Shown here: piece by piece, positions 42,601-49,000 of the stretch
Layout of the letters: every line of letters begins with the position of its first letter
How positions within the stretch are numbered: position 1 is the first letter of the stretch
Assembly: GCF_964340395.1 (NCBI RefSeq)
Contig: NC_135559.1
Span: 13,324,759 to 13,373,758, forward strand
Length of the DNA stretch: 49,000 nucleotides
Direction: 5' to 3'
Source of the DNA: Glandiceps talaboti
Lineage: Eukaryota; Hemichordata; Enteropneusta; Spengelidae
The notes under the pieces: model-generated
What the model was told of the DNA's origin: nothing
The model's input: the letters and a program-made list of their open reading frames with translations, nothing else
The model's database searches: none
Program-made: the position numbers and the translations under genes

Positions 42601-45574
42601 GGGAAGATATTCATCCGTTATCAAATGGTATTTCCAACAGTTTCGTAACTGGTAAAACACATTTTAAGAACAATTAACAATACAACAGTTCCTACAAGTT
42701 CATAGATCCCCCTCAAAAAGCAAACAGGCAAAAAAAAAAATCTCATCAATAATAACATTATTTTGAATTTGTCTTTTGACATCATATTAAAGACAATATA
42801 AAACTGTTCTTCCAATCTGTAATGGGTATACATCTGATCGGAAGAAACCAATAACACAGAGACCACATTGAAAAACAACGGAAAACATAACTACCTGAAC
42901 TAAACACTCACACATAAAAAATCTACCTACCTTAAATACCTATTCTAAAATTGAGTATAATCGGAACCGCACAATTTTTCTAGACCTCAGTACAATAATT
43001 GTTTCAATCAATTTATTTATTCATTAACTTTAATTCATATAAACATGATTAATTATTTTTGTTTCTTTATTCATGCTTGAATTTTTCATTTTTTGTAGTT
43101 TTTCCAATCATCTACAGACATGGTTACTTAAGTTATAAGGCCTAACAAAATAAATTGTGTGGTTCCAATTACGCTCAATTTTAGAATAGGTGAGGTAGCT
43201 AGAGTTTTTTTTATGTCTAGTTCAGGTAGTTATGTTTATTGTTCTTTTCCATATATACTCAAAACATTGCAAAAGATTAATAAATATGTAAAATGTTTAT
43301 TATTGTACGTACAATAACAAACTTTTTGACACCTTTTTTAGCTTTCACTGTATTGAGGTACACACACAAAGACTTGGTCTATGTTGTTTCACATTGATTT
43401 TCAAGTTGGAAGCCATGATAAAATTAGTTTATAACCAACCCTCATCCATACGGCCATTTAATTATCATCGTAATGATTATCAGAAATTTGCTTCAAAAAT
43501 TTATGTTTTAATTATCACACACAAAATTTACTAGAAACATAATTTTTTTTCTTTGTTTCCTGTTTTCCACCAAATGATGTCTATAAATAACAACTAAACA
43601 TATTGTACAATACTGGCTATGTCAATTTACAACTTCATACATATTCACTTTTATATAATAATCCTATTACGTAAATTACAATGAATGTTTCATCACATTG
43701 TTCTTTTAGATATAAACGCATTATTAGTGCACTAAACATTTCAGAAGTCCATATTGTAAATATTGTTAGATTTTCAGAATGCAATAAAATCAGTGGTCTG
43801 AGATTGTTGTATTTGTATCACCAATGCAATAAATAGACCCCTTAACTATCCCATAAAATATTCGCAATTTAGACGATATACTCCAGTAATATGGGCTACA
43901 GGCAAAGACAGCATAAAATATTCCACTTCAATGATGTGATAAATTGCATTTTTTATTTTACATTTTGTAAATTAAAAATTAAAACCATATTTGAAGACAT
44001 AAAATATTTCTTTTGCATGATGTATTTATTCTGTATGTTTGACATAAACAATTGTGCAATGTAATGATGGAAAGAAATTTTCTGTCTTGTATGTTTCTAT
44101 ACTGTTTTTCCTTTCCTGTTGTCTATCTAAAACTAACCACCACCTTAGTACAGTATTGTTTTACTTTAAAGGCCAGGGATTCAATCCCAGGTTTTTGCCT
44201 TAGTGTATAATGACTACATAGCTGTATCATTCTTTTGTTCTGAACCACTATTTTCTATAGTCTAGTTACTATACGTGTTGTTGTTTCCGTATTTCTACAA
44301 TCTCTCTCTCTCTCCATGTATAGTGAAACAGACAAATTTTACAGAAAATCTAGCTATATCTTCTGCTAGGGAAAGGGTGAACAGTGCATGCCAGTAGTAA
44401 TCCACCACACACTGAGAGATGGTTGTAATTGGTTACTTCATTCAGTTTACTACAAACTCAACCACCAGTTTGAAAGTACATTGTAAGTCACATAATGGTG
44501 CGATAACGTCATCACCTTTATAGCAATGCTCCAACATCATAAGCTAAATGCTGTTGGTGGTAAGAACGAAATGTCATGCTGAACAAAGCCATTTGACTAT
44601 AGTGTGGAGAGAGAGATATTGCAGCATGTATAGGGACAAGACTATGAAAAGTATGGAAATGTGTCCTTCTAAAGCAGATAATACATTGCTTTGAGGTCAG
44701 TTGTCAATGAAAAGAAAGGTGAGCTGTACTTGAGACAAGCTGAAACAAGTCATGAGACAAAACAAGACAAGATAGGACATGAACTGTATCAGACTTACCC
44801 TTGCTGAGAGTTGTTCTTGGTAATGTCTCCTTTCTTCATCAATCTGACCTTCAGCATGTTTCAACCTAGCCCGTAGATCGTCCATTTCTTTCTCTAGTCT
44901 TTCATTGGCCTTGGCTGCATGGCTCTGCATATCTAGAGTCGCTTGTGGAAGAACAAACTCAGGGTGTCGTCGTTGCATGTGAGCTTGCAGAAATGATGCA
45001 TTAATGAAGGCTTTCTGACAATATTGACACTGGAAAGGAAACAGAATTTTCAACTTGTCAGACATTGAGATACTCTGAATTTCAAGATTTCAATCATCAT
45101 GGTTTTATTTCAACAATTTTCCAATCCTAAAATAGAAACATAATTTTGAAAATTTCATAAAAACGACTGACCAATATTATGGGTCATTACAATAGAAATA
45201 CTTACACCATGAAATTGCACTTACTAAATAAAATTTTAATATTCAAACTCTTTATGTCAAAATTGAACATAAAGGGTCGTCATGGTACCATAGTTCTATG
45301 CCAGGAATAACAACTGTATAGCACTTTAAGCAGTGTGGAAAACCACTCTATAAAAGCTAACATTACTTACTTTGTGATAGTTATTAGCACCAGCTTGGAT
45401 CAGCGATTGTTGCGCCTCCAACATTTTTTTCCTCTTTCTGTTTTCTTTCTTGATGGTTTTCATTTCCTCACCTTGTTTGTGTAGGATCTGTTTAGTGTTT
45501 TCATGTTCTTGCATAGCATTGTGTAGTTTGTCTTCTAATACACTGATTGTGTTGGCCAGGTAATCTTGTGAATG
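14865..45574 (-). CDS. DZIP1: DZIP1 homologue, 20 visible exons, N-terminal exons missing beyond the right edge
   Basis: DZIP1 is a coiled-coil protein with one C2H2 zinc finger that acts at the basal body and transition zone in cilium assembly and Hedgehog signalling (the vertebrate iguana gene). The visible exons (5' to 3': 45574-45371, 45029-44799, 42491-42411, 41268-41163, 40595-40480, 40070-39891, 39247-39179, 36499-36443, 33763-33691, 31965-31891, 30714-30625, 27442-27363, 26814-26616, 26191-25978, 25118-24878, 22842-22729, 21023-20865, 18798-18707, 16304-16201, 14965-14865) sum to 2586 nt, 861 codons plus stop, with matching phases throughout. Order of parts: coiled coil starting HSQDYL, zinc finger (CQYC, HMQRRH), long coiled coil, a [17 protein letters not shown] helical region, Ser/Pro-rich basic linker, very acidic tract, and an [14 protein letters not shown] segment near the C-terminus. 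It could equally be called DZIP1L, since invertebrates probably have one ancestral gene. The conserved N-terminal domain was not found before 49000. Confidence 0.93.
15055..15435. repeat. compound microsatellites: (AAAC)n, (ATAC)n, (AC)n
   Basis: AAAC/CAAA units at about 15055-15107, ACAT units at about 15287-15364, and AC at about 15365-15435, all in the last DZIP1 intron. Confidence 0.9.
15710..15803. mobile_element. short foldback element, GGGCGCCCTC family, copy 4
   Basis: Begins TAGTCTGTACAGTATGC, holds GGGGTGCCCTC and GAGGGCTGAACGG, ends AACAGTCTA. Confidence 0.5.
16201..16304 (-). CDS. DZIP1: DZIP1 visible exon 19
   Basis: Acceptor TTGCTTTAG, donor CAAAG|GTGAGA; completes Ala, 34 codons, ends one base into a codon. 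Encodes [20 protein letters not shown] and [13 protein letters not shown]. Low complexity; supported by splice sites and phase. Confidence 0.78.
17192..17261. repeat. poly-C run and (TTTTA)n
   Basis: C15 at 17192-17206 and six TTTTA units at 17231-17261 in a DZIP1 intron. The surrounding 16305-18706 intron otherwise shows AT-rich sequence and no gene. Confidence 0.85.
18707..18798 (-). CDS. DZIP1: DZIP1 visible exon 18: acidic SVSSID segment
   Basis: Acceptor TTTTTTAG, donor GCTGC|GTAAGT; 30 codons plus two bases. Encodes [20 protein letters not shown] and onward; acidic-then-serine segments of this kind occur near the C-terminus of the family. Confidence 0.82.
18929..18941 (-). promoter_or_regulatory. 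DR1 nuclear-receptor-type site
   Basis: The minus strand reads AGGTCAAAGGTCA, a perfect direct repeat with one-base spacing (HNF4/RXR type), inside a small inverted repeat (TTTTCCCACAAT and ATTGTGGGAAA). Motif only. Confidence 0.25.
19455..19863. mobile_element. inverted-repeat element of the TAGTCTAGTTCCTGA family
   Basis: About 409 bp with near-identical inverted ends of about 60 bp (TAGTCTAGTTCCTGAAGACT and its partner). Flanks ATTGTATA and ACTGTATG agree at 6 of 8 positions, a possible worn 8-bp target duplication. The interior is GC-richer. Lies in a DZIP1 intron (between the 20865 and 18798 exon edges). Confidence 0.7.
19889..19997. mobile_element. short foldback element, GGGCGCCCTC family, copy 5
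   Basis: Begins TAGTCTGCAAGGTACGCC, ends GTACCTTACAGTCTAA. Flanks GTAACATA and GTAATATA agree at 7 of 8 positions. Confidence 0.6.
20000..20022. repeat. (AT)n microsatellite
   Basis: About 11 AT units directly after the foldback element at 19889-19997. Confidence 0.85.
20801..20815 (+). promoter_or_regulatory. CTCF-like motif in a DZIP1 intron
   Basis: CCACTAGAGGGTGCC. A second, minus-strand match (CCGCAAGAGGGCGCT) lies at 20581-20595. Confidence 0.3.
20865..21023 (-). CDS. DZIP1: DZIP1 visible exon 17: C-terminal conserved segment
   Basis: Acceptor CTTCTTAG, donor ATACCT|GTAAGT; 159 nt, 53 codons, phase 0. Encodes [18 protein letters not shown], resembling a conserved VK-LA-IE-QL segment near the C-terminus of DZIP1/DZIP1L, then a Gly/Ser/Pro-rich linker. 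Confidence 0.87.
22729..22842 (-). CDS. DZIP1: possible DZIP1 visible exon 16 (38 codons, in frame)
   Basis: Acceptor TGCACCAG with a fair pyrimidine tract. 114 nt, phase 0 at both ends, so its inclusion or skipping keeps the frame. Encodes [20 protein letters not shown] and onward to GLIKT. The donor ACT|GTAGGC is weak and no homology is recalled, so this exon may be alternative or false. Confidence 0.5.
23919..24241. mobile_element. inverted-repeat family with TAAACTGAAGCCTC ends, copy 2
   Basis: Left TTCAGTTTACTTAGATTGAC, right GTCTATCTTAGTAAACTGAA. Interior has GGTAGATTACACAAG and CACCCTGTGATCAAGATAGT. Other copies at 6890-7137 and 33089-33414. Confidence 0.65.
24878..25118 (-). CDS. DZIP1: DZIP1 visible exon 15: extremely acidic tract
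   Basis: Acceptor CGTTGTAG, donor CGTCAG|GTAATG; 241 nt, completes Gly, ends in phase 0. Encodes [20 protein letters not shown], a long run dominated by Glu (about residues 15-52 of the exon), then [20 protein letters not shown] and TYGVGNRQ. Confidence 0.88.
25631..25951. mobile_element. inverted-repeat element with CTTCTGTCT flanking duplication
   Basis: Ends TAGTCTCTGTTACCCAGACT and, inward from the right, TAGTCTTGTTTACTCAGACT, then CTCACTG and GGGGCTCTACTA in both. CTTCTGTCT flanks both sides (8-9 bp). It sits right behind the donor of the DZIP1 exon ending at 25978. Confidence 0.65.
25978..26191 (-). CDS. DZIP1: DZIP1 visible exon 14: basic, Pro-rich linker
   Basis: Acceptor TTATTTCAG, donor ACTGG|GTAAGC; completes Ala, 70 codons, ends two bases into a codon. 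Contains two close repeats, [10 protein letters not shown] and [10 protein letters not shown], then a Lys-rich stretch and [13 protein letters not shown]. Likely disordered and a candidate for proline-directed phosphorylation. Confidence 0.85.
26616..26814 (-). CDS. DZIP1: DZIP1 visible exon 13: conserved helical segment
   Basis: Acceptor CATTGACAG, donor TTCAG|GTATTT; 66 codons plus one base. Encodes [19 protein letters not shown] and [17 protein letters not shown]; human has RGISSDQLHRVLRSVESERH and FHQIREFLEHQV at this place. Confidence 0.9.
27363..27442 (-). CDS. DZIP1: DZIP1 visible exon 12: conserved helical segment
   Basis: Acceptor TGATACAG, donor TTGAGA|GTAAGT. Completes Asp, then [20 protein letters not shown] and onward, parallel to human LTKEIRTVLEQSLVEKLE. 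Ends in phase 0. Confidence 0.88.
28000..28098. repeat. (GT)n-rich microsatellite
   Basis: Interrupted GT array ending in a run of eight G, in the 27443-30624 DZIP1 intron. Confidence 0.85.
29148..29531. mobile_element. inverted-repeat element of the TAGTCTAGTAACTATAC family, copy 1
   Basis: Inverted ends of about 70 bp beginning TAGTCTAGTAACTATACATG, with CTCTCTCTCCAC inside. About 384 bp; no coding capacity. Copy 2 is at 44258-44644. Confidence 0.75.
30185..30251. repeat. short hairpin with 25-bp stem
   Basis: TCTAAAACTTAAGGATCTGT pairs with ACAGGTCCTTAAGTTTTAGA; total stem 25 bp with one or two mismatches and a loop of about 17 nt. Confidence 0.75.
30625..30714 (-). CDS. DZIP1: DZIP1 visible exon 11: acidic, phase-1 symmetric exon
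   Basis: Acceptor ACATCAG, donor CGAAG|GTATAA; 90 nt, same phase at both ends as the previous exon. Encodes (D)[16 protein letters not shown] and onward. A possible cassette exon. Confidence 0.7.
30853..30903. repeat. (GAT)n(GAC)n trinucleotide repeat
   Basis: Five GAT units grade into about twelve GAC units with one GCC; intronic, between DZIP1 exons 10 and 11. Confidence 0.85.
31891..31965 (-). CDS. DZIP1: DZIP1 visible exon 10: acidic, phase-1 symmetric exon
   Basis: Acceptor TGATCAG, donor ACCAAG|GTATCT; 75 nt, splitting a codon after base 1 at both ends, so it can be skipped without frame change. Encodes (D)[16 protein letters not shown] and onward. Confidence 0.7.
32141..32350. mobile_element. 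210-bp inverted-repeat element
   Basis: Arms of about 75 bp meet around 32240: ATCAAGTGTAAAAGTATACT and AGTATACTTTTACACTTGAT are exact complements, with the outer parts (ACCAAAGTAAAGCATTTTCT and its partner) more diverged. Confidence 0.7.
32396..32650. mobile_element. inverted-repeat element next to the previous one
   Basis: Arms AATTCTCGGTACCTGTAATA and its partner reading TTCAGGTACTGAGAATTAG; outer AACCAAACAAC and GGGTTTTTTGGTT parts pair loosely. Confidence 0.5.
33089..33414. mobile_element. inverted-repeat family with TAAACTGAAGCCTC ends, copy 3
   Basis: Interior inverted relative to copy 2. Ends GAGGCTTGGCGCTTCACTTT and AAACCGAAGCCTCA, both followed inward by the TAGACACAA arm. Confidence 0.65.
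33691..33763 (-). CDS. DZIP1: DZIP1 visible exon 9: Pro-rich linker
   Basis: Acceptor CTTCCATAG, donor CAATAG|GTAAGA; 24 codons plus one base. Encodes [20 protein letters not shown] and onward; no conserved domain. Confidence 0.75.
33875..34297. mobile_element. inverted-repeat element carrying a (TGG)n array
   Basis: Exact 20-bp inverted ends ACCACAGGGAGCAGGAGGCA (33875-33894) and complement (34278-34297) surround a 28-unit TGG microsatellite (34011-34094). CAGGGAGC-type ends recall hAT elements. Confidence 0.6.
34711..34835 (+). repeat. interspersed repeat, GATAGCCAAATTTTG family, copy 3 (partial)
   Basis: Starts in ACACAGTGCC, then GATAGCCAAATTTTGTTG and AGATAGGGGAACACCAAA; stops before the CAGTGGCAC unit. 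Confidence 0.6.
35905..36256. mobile_element. foldback family, copy 2 (most complete)
   Basis: Almost a single palindrome: left CCATATGGATTAC through TTTATCATGGCTTTCTACTT and GTGTTTGTAACTCAATAAAT, mirrored on the right by ATTTATTGAGTTACAAACAC, AAGTAGGAAGCCATGATAAA and CATCCATATGACC. Confidence 0.75.
36443..36499 (-). CDS. DZIP1: DZIP1 visible exon 8: Ser/Pro/Thr-rich linker
   Basis: Acceptor TCCTATAG, donor CTAGAG|GTTTGG (a weaker donor); 57 nt, 19 codons, phase 0. Encodes [19 protein letters not shown], probably disordered. Supported by phase and splice sites rather than homology. Confidence 0.72.
36790..38486. mobile_element. CpG-rich 1.7 kb DNA transposon-like element without a transposase
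   Basis: Ends are imperfect inverted repeats: left AATAGACC then CCGTCTCGCGG, right end reading inward AATAGAGT then CCGTCTCGCGG, with GGTCAAGCT shared further in. Base composition is clearly richer in CG than the surrounding intron. Open frames inside (for example 37135-36779, minus) show nothing recognisable. Holds a 20-bp palindrome (36922-36941) and a nested foldback (37605-37810). Confidence 0.55.
37605..37810. mobile_element. nested foldback of the CTAGTTCCTGACGA family
   Basis: Four units of about 50 bp: two direct (about 37605-37656 and 37659-37704) and two inverted (about 37713-37746 and 37762-37806), each with CTAGTTC(C/A)TGACGA then TATTCCGATTTTAC or relatives. They pair as an inner hairpin inside an outer one. 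Confidence 0.7.
38565..38854. mobile_element. MITE with TTAA ends (Kolobok- or piggyBac-like)
   Basis: Left TTAAAGGGGAACACCACTC, right end GGTGTTCCCCTTTAA; inverted ends extend about 60 bp with more divergence. About 290 bp. TTAA at both ends fits TTAA-targeting superfamilies. Confidence 0.65.
39179..39247 (-). CDS. DZIP1: DZIP1 visible exon 7
   Basis: Acceptor CTTTGCAG, donor AGAGTG|GTAAGT; 69 nt, 23 codons, phase 0. Encodes [20 protein letters not shown] and three more residues; human has QEQNELIITQRQQIKDF here. Confidence 0.88.
39478..39885. repeat. long compound microsatellite (CAGA)n/(CA)n with C runs beside a DZIP1 donor
   Basis: About 400 bp of CAGA, CACA and poly-C. On the transcript strand the DZIP1 intron begins GTAGGTATAGTGTGTGTG, then has three runs of 7-9 G separated by GT. 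Confidence 0.95.
39891..40070 (-). CDS. DZIP1: DZIP1 visible exon 6: coiled coil next to a long microsatellite
   Basis: Acceptor TTACTTCAG, donor AAGAAG|GTAGGT; 180 nt, 60 codons. Encodes [19 protein letters not shown] through [12 protein letters not shown]. The intron becomes GT repeats and runs of G within 20 nt of the donor. Confidence 0.9.
40480..40595 (-). CDS. DZIP1: DZIP1 visible exon 5
   Basis: Acceptor TTTTCGTAG, donor GTTCAG|GTAGGT. Completes Gly, then [17 protein letters not shown] and onward; human has IKSNIGTLKDAHEF at this place. Ends in phase 0. Confidence 0.9.
41163..41268 (-). CDS. DZIP1: DZIP1 visible exon 4: coiled coil
   Basis: Acceptor TTGTATAG, donor TATG|GTGAGT. Starts in phase 0 and ends one base into a Gly codon. 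Encodes [17 protein letters not shown] and onward, parallel to human EMEKVKEMFMKEFKEL. Confidence 0.9.
42017..42400 (-). repeat. 96-bp tandem array of exon-derived units with splice donors (4 copies)
   Basis: Four copies of exactly 96 bp, starting at 42017, 42113, 42209 and 42305, abut the end of DZIP1 exon 42411-42491. A fifth, worn copy without a donor lies at about 41937-42016. On the transcript strand each unit holds GAGATGGATAAACAG and AAACAGGACCAG followed by GAG|GTATGT or GTG|GTAAGT at 42027, 42123, 42219 and 42315. The real exon ends in the same way. Candidate acceptors CAG or TTAG sit just before GAGATGG. The copies lack most of the exon and, from a phase-0 junction, meet a stop within two to four codons. 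Confidence 0.9.
42411..42491 (-). CDS. DZIP1: DZIP1 visible exon 3: coiled-coil exon and source of the adjacent tandem repeat
   Basis: Acceptor TGTTACAG, donor GTTGAG|GTATGT; 81 nt, 27 codons, phase 0. Encodes [16 protein letters not shown] then [11 protein letters not shown]. The last 27-33 nt and the donor have diverged copies in the 96-bp array just downstream in the intron. Confidence 0.88.
43245..43465. mobile_element. foldback family, copy 3
   Basis: Shares TTGTACGTACAAT, ATGTTGTTTCACATTGATTT, GGAAGCCATGATAAAAT and CCCTCATCCATACGGCC with the other copies; its left arm is worn. Confidence 0.6.
44258..44644. mobile_element. inverted-repeat element of the TAGTCTAGTAACTATAC family, copy 2
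   Basis: Shares ends and interior (GGGAAAGGGTGAACAG, GTTGTAATTGGTTACTT) with 29148-29531 in the same orientation; more diverged at its right end. Confidence 0.7.
44799..45029 (-). CDS. DZIP1: DZIP1 visible exon 2: C2H2 zinc finger
   Basis: Acceptor CTTTCCAG immediately before TGTCAATATTGT; donor AAGG|GTAAGT; 231 nt, 77 codons. The finger is C-X2-C-X12-H-X4-H with the first Cys as the first residue of the exon (CQYC), then [17 protein letters not shown], matching human DZIP1. A charged coiled coil follows ([16 protein letters not shown]). Confidence 0.95.
45371..45574 (-). CDS. DZIP1: DZIP1 visible exon 1: coiled coil before the zinc finger
   Basis: Acceptor TTTTGTAG, donor CACAAA|GTAAGT; 204 nt, 68 codons, phase 0 at both ends. 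Encodes [11 protein letters not shown] through QAGANNYHK. It parallels the human HSQEFLTSQL and KTLKEECKRRKKM region closely. The opening HSQ is the point at which the missing N-terminal domain should join. Confidence 0.93.
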
Positions 45575-45724
45575 CTACAAAACAAAACAAGGGAATATAA
45601 ATTTTATAATTTATAATAGAACTTACATGTATACCAAATGTGTATGCATATTTTTTTCCTTGTCTAAAGTACATAGATAAGTTTGACTTACAAATATACA
45701 TGTTTTAAAGTGCTATGTCTGACA

Positions 45725-45740
45725 CCCCCCCCCCCCCCCC
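45725..45740. repeat. poly-C run
   Basis: A run of about 15-16 C (45725-45740) upstream of the first visible DZIP1 exon. A similar C-rich stretch is at about 41357-41396, between DZIP1 exons 3 and 4. Confidence 0.85.
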
Positions 45741-46083
45741 CATGACACACAAGTACAATTGCAGTGTAAATGGACTATTTGGACAAAATCTTGCAATATT
45801 CCCTGCGGTAGTATATGCACTTTCATAAGCATAACAACTGAAAGTGCAACAGAAAACACTACAAGCAGGAGAGCAAATACTCCACATTACTCACATGACA
45901 CGAGGTACTTTTATTATTATTACATATGTTTGCCTGAAATAACAAGTTTCCGTATAGTAAAATCATACTGTGTAATCATGCAACTTTGTGTACAAGGAAC
46001 AATTGTGTACTCATTTGCATATCTAATTTGCATAAAGGTATGCAATAATGTGTTCAATACTGTCCTGCAGTGCAAATGTCAAT

Positions 46084-46530
46084 ATATATAAATATATATA
46101 CACCTGTAATGTTTATTCGGTCCTGTGGGCCACGGGCCTTAAATGTACAAAACTGAATAAAAAATAATGGTTCATGGTCACAAAAGTATGTCCAACATAG
46201 AATAAATAGATAAATCATCTTATGTAGAGCGGTTTTCTTCCAAAAGCTGTTTACATATTTTCATGGCAAAGAATGTAAATTTTCCAAGGTTTTGAAGAGT
46301 GAAGGTATTTGTTGAGTGCATTAACAAAATAAATTTCCAATCATATGCAGGTGAGAAGTAAAATTAAACTTAGTTCTGACCTGTTGATATTTTGGGCACA
46401 CTAGTACAAAATGGTACCCATCCTCTACATATCTGCACCCAAATGGACAAATTCTATGCTCAGGTGGTAAACCGAGTTCTCTACACTTTTCAACAGCTAG
46501 GTCATGTGTTGACATTCTCAAACGAGACAA
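46084..46530 (-). mobile_element. 5'-truncated non-LTR retrotransposon, C-terminal end of the reverse transcriptase protein
   Basis: The minus strand encodes RLRMSTHDLAVEKCRELGLP then HRICPFGC, EDGYHFVLVCPKY (46530-46321), the Cys/His zinc-binding motif that follows reverse transcriptase in many LINEs. The frame then decays. The 3' end (about 46140-46084) has CCACAGGACCGAATAAAC and TATA-type repeats. An old, inactive fragment in a DZIP1 intron or upstream of it. Confidence 0.75.
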
Positions 46531-47624
46531 AGCAAAGCAAATGCCAATTGTATGAGCACAAACCAGTGAATGTAATTAATCACTGGTACATATGTACAGA
46601 GTGCTTTGAAATAATTGTCATAGCAGCTGAGGTAACTTTCAAAACATTAATACTGTATTTTATCTACAGATGAGTTCTACGTTTCCATGACATAGATGAC
46701 TACTAGGTAGGGAAGTCATTACCGTTGAAAGAACTACTCTCTTTAGATAAGTTAGATAAATGGAAAGGAAATTGATCTGAACATAAAAGTCCTGTAAATC
46801 ACTGACTGCTAGAAAACCCTGCCTTACAAAATTCAATTTACTTCAGGGGAAAATAATGATCTATTATGTTAGTCTTTTGCAGCATATGGCTTTAGTAATA
46901 TCGATTTTACAAAACAAAATCAAGTAGGATATATTAAAGATTAGAAAATAACTCACTATTAAAGTGAATATAGGTGAAGTCTGTCTTTATTATGATGGAG
47001 ACAGTTTGAAATTTACTTTTTTTAGTCAGTGGTTCTTGTGGACCACCTGTTTTTTATTTTGGTGATCCAAAGCAAAATGGTGGTGGTGGTCCATATTTGT
47101 AAGTCATTCGTTATCACTATTTTATCGTGTCTGTAGATTTCCCTTGCCGCATTTGTTTTCTTGCATTCTTGTAAATGTTTACTTTATAAAAACAATCCTA
47201 AATTTCTGAATGAAGTACGTGTATTGTAAAAGTTTCCATAGCTACTTGCTTTGCAATAGATATAAATGGTGGCCCTAAACAGAAATTCCGTGTTCTATCA
47301 TCACATGTCCATTCCTAATTTCGAACCCTGATGGATTATGATGTTTATGATGGAAAGGGTACTTCTATTGGTACAATATTTTATATCTATTTTGTTCATT
47401 TTTAACAGCACATTGCAGATTACTGTTCACTCACTCTGTTTGATACAACCATGCAACCAATATGAAACGATAACGCTACACTTTAAGGTAGCATAATTGA
47501 ATGAATACAGTTTCTTGCTACATCTTGTTTTTGTGAAATGAACGAACATGCCACCACGCAGACAGCAAAACATTGGCACCAACATGTCTGTGTAGAGTTC
47601 CAATACATTTAATTGAGTTATTTC

Positions 47625-47771
47625 CAGACAAAATGTAGCAAGAAATTGCAGACAAAATGTAGCAAGTAACTGCAGACAAAATGTAGCAAGAAATTGCAGA
47701 CAAAATGTAGCAACAAAGTTGCACACAAAATGTAGCAAGAAATTGCAGACAAAATGTAGCAAGAAATTGCA
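47625..47771. repeat. 24-bp tandem repeat, about six copies
   Basis: Unit CAGACAAAATGTAGCAAG plus AAATTG. Because 24 is a multiple of three, it keeps several frames open on the minus strand, producing a false Cys/Phe/Leu-rich open frame. Confidence 0.9.
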
Positions 47772-48849
47772 AGCTTTGTGACTTTATCAAAGAGACCAGG
47801 TGAACAGTAACCTGCAATACACTGTATACTCATTACCTTATACATAAGTTGGTCATCATCATTTCACAAATGGTTCTATTTTGGAATTTATATTTCTAAA
47901 ATCCTTAAAAATCATGTCATAAGCAAATTTTGCATACAGATAATATTAAAAACTGCTTGTCAGATACTGAGATACTGTGTGCCTTTCTTACAATAATTTG
48001 CAAACTACGCAAATAAACAGTCTTAAAATAGAAATTTTACTTGTATTGTCTGGTTGTTGGCCATTTGTCATTTAGTGTTTTCACTCATCTCTAAAAATAC
48101 TCCTAATGACACGTTTTATTTAAAACGTAGGGCGACTAGACAAACAAGATCAATTACCCCCCTAAGTTATCCATTCTGACCAAGGCCACTCAACTTCCCT
48201 TGTTCTGACCAAATCCTGAAAATACCTCAAGTTTTTGAGTGAAGTAATACTACTAGTATATGCTGTTATGCTTCAATTCACAGCAGCAAATGAAAGGAAT
48301 GCTGCAGGACAAGTATAAACCCCTGTAAAACTCAAACTTTTGGGGCAGTTTCATTGCATATCAGGACTTACTTCTGATGTTGTACATCCTCAAGTACATG
48401 ACTGTTTATTTAATTGTCTATAAGTTGTATGTGTAGCTGTACACAATGGTAATAAACATGAAAACTGATTTTGGGTACAGACTCAAAATCATTTTCCGTT
48501 ATGTTTACACGTAACACCACCATACAATGTGCATAGGTACACTCACAAAGTTACCTATATTACACAGTTCAATAGACTGTGGAGTGTGCAACATAAATAG
48601 AGTGAAACTTGGGTTTAACACTTGTAACACATCAAACTACACATCTGACATCTTGACAAGACATCTTGCTTACATAATTTACTACCTGTGTAACCACTGC
48701 ACTGAGACAACATTGCCAAGTCAGAAGTAATATCACAAATCTTCCCTTACACTCCAGTTCCTACAGATTGTAAGATACATTGTATTGTTCTGCTTTCACT
48801 GATGAGAAGGGTTGACCAATGTGTTTATTTTATTTATATTTATTTAAAT

Positions 48850-49000
48850 ACCATAGTACCATCTACCAGGCATTACCCAATAACAGGAGGAAAGTTCAGT
48901 TTTAATGCAGGAGGAAACCGGAGTACCCGGGGAAAACCTGCATTGTTCGGTTGACTAAATGACAGTCTTTTTACTTATACAGCATGGTAAATTTTAATCA
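48850..49000 (-). mobile_element. SINE copy, same family as 1145-1365, cut by the window edge
   Basis: Shares AATGCAGGAGGAAAC, GGAGTACCCGGGGAAAACC and the GTAAATTTTAATCA segment with the copy near 1190-1295. The tRNA-like head would lie beyond 49000. Confidence 0.65.

Larger units (their letters stand above)
45575..49000. other. DNA upstream of the first visible DZIP1 exon
   Basis: Presumably a DZIP1 intron. It holds a poly-C run, a LINE fragment, the 24-bp tandem repeat and a SINE. I searched the minus strand for the conserved N-terminal DZIP1 domain and saw nothing convincing. Confidence 0.5.

Noticed and set aside
47427-47845. Overlapping minus-strand open frames rich in Cys, Phe, Leu
   Set aside because: They are translations of the 24-bp tandem repeat, whose unit length is a multiple of three.

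Overview
This is a 49 kb piece of an animal nuclear genome. It is AT-rich and intron-rich, with GT-AG splice sites, many short inverted-repeat transposons, SINE and LINE remnants and long microsatellites. It looks like a marine invertebrate. A SINE core resembling the Deu type, together with the gene content, would fit an invertebrate deuterostome such as a hemichordate or lancelet, but I cannot name the species and a spiralian is not excluded.

Three protein genes can be supported. (1) The left end, minus strand, holds the 5' part of CEP295 (centriole-to-centrosome conversion, related to fly Ana1): a probable non-coding first exon near 5069-5215, the start codon at 3254-3252 and four coding exons (178 codons), running off the left edge. 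(2) SMCO4, a 58-residue single-pass membrane protein, lies on the plus strand with its whole CDS in one exon (6556-6732) and a non-coding first exon ending at 5598. It is head-to-head with CEP295 across about 250 bp of shared promoter (about 5216-5465). The same divergent neighbours occur in human at 11q21. (3) The right two thirds, minus strand, holds DZIP1 (zinc-finger, coiled-coil protein of the ciliary basal body and transition zone). Twenty exons between 45574 and 14865 give 861 codons plus stop in one continuous frame. The N-terminal exons lie beyond the right edge.

Layout: 1-5215 CEP295; 5216-5465 divergent promoter; 5470-6732 and onward SMCO4 with its 3' UTR; about 7000-14864 intergenic DNA with repeats and a few CTCF-like motifs; 14865-45574 DZIP1, with introns full of mobile elements; 45575-49000 DZIP1 intron or upstream DNA with a LINE fragment, a 24-bp tandem repeat and a SINE. 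CEP295 and DZIP1 both act at the centriole or basal body. SMCO4 has no established function.

The least ordinary features are a 96-bp tandem array in a DZIP1 intron made of copies of the neighbouring exon's 3' end with working-looking splice donors (candidate poison exons), several related inverted-repeat families with TAGTCT-like ends (one with a perfect 8-bp target duplication), and a CpG-rich 1.7 kb element containing nested palindromes. I found no prokaryote-type system, no CRISPR array and no intact transposase. All exon calls were made by eye from splice sites, reading phase and remembered similarity to vertebrate proteins.
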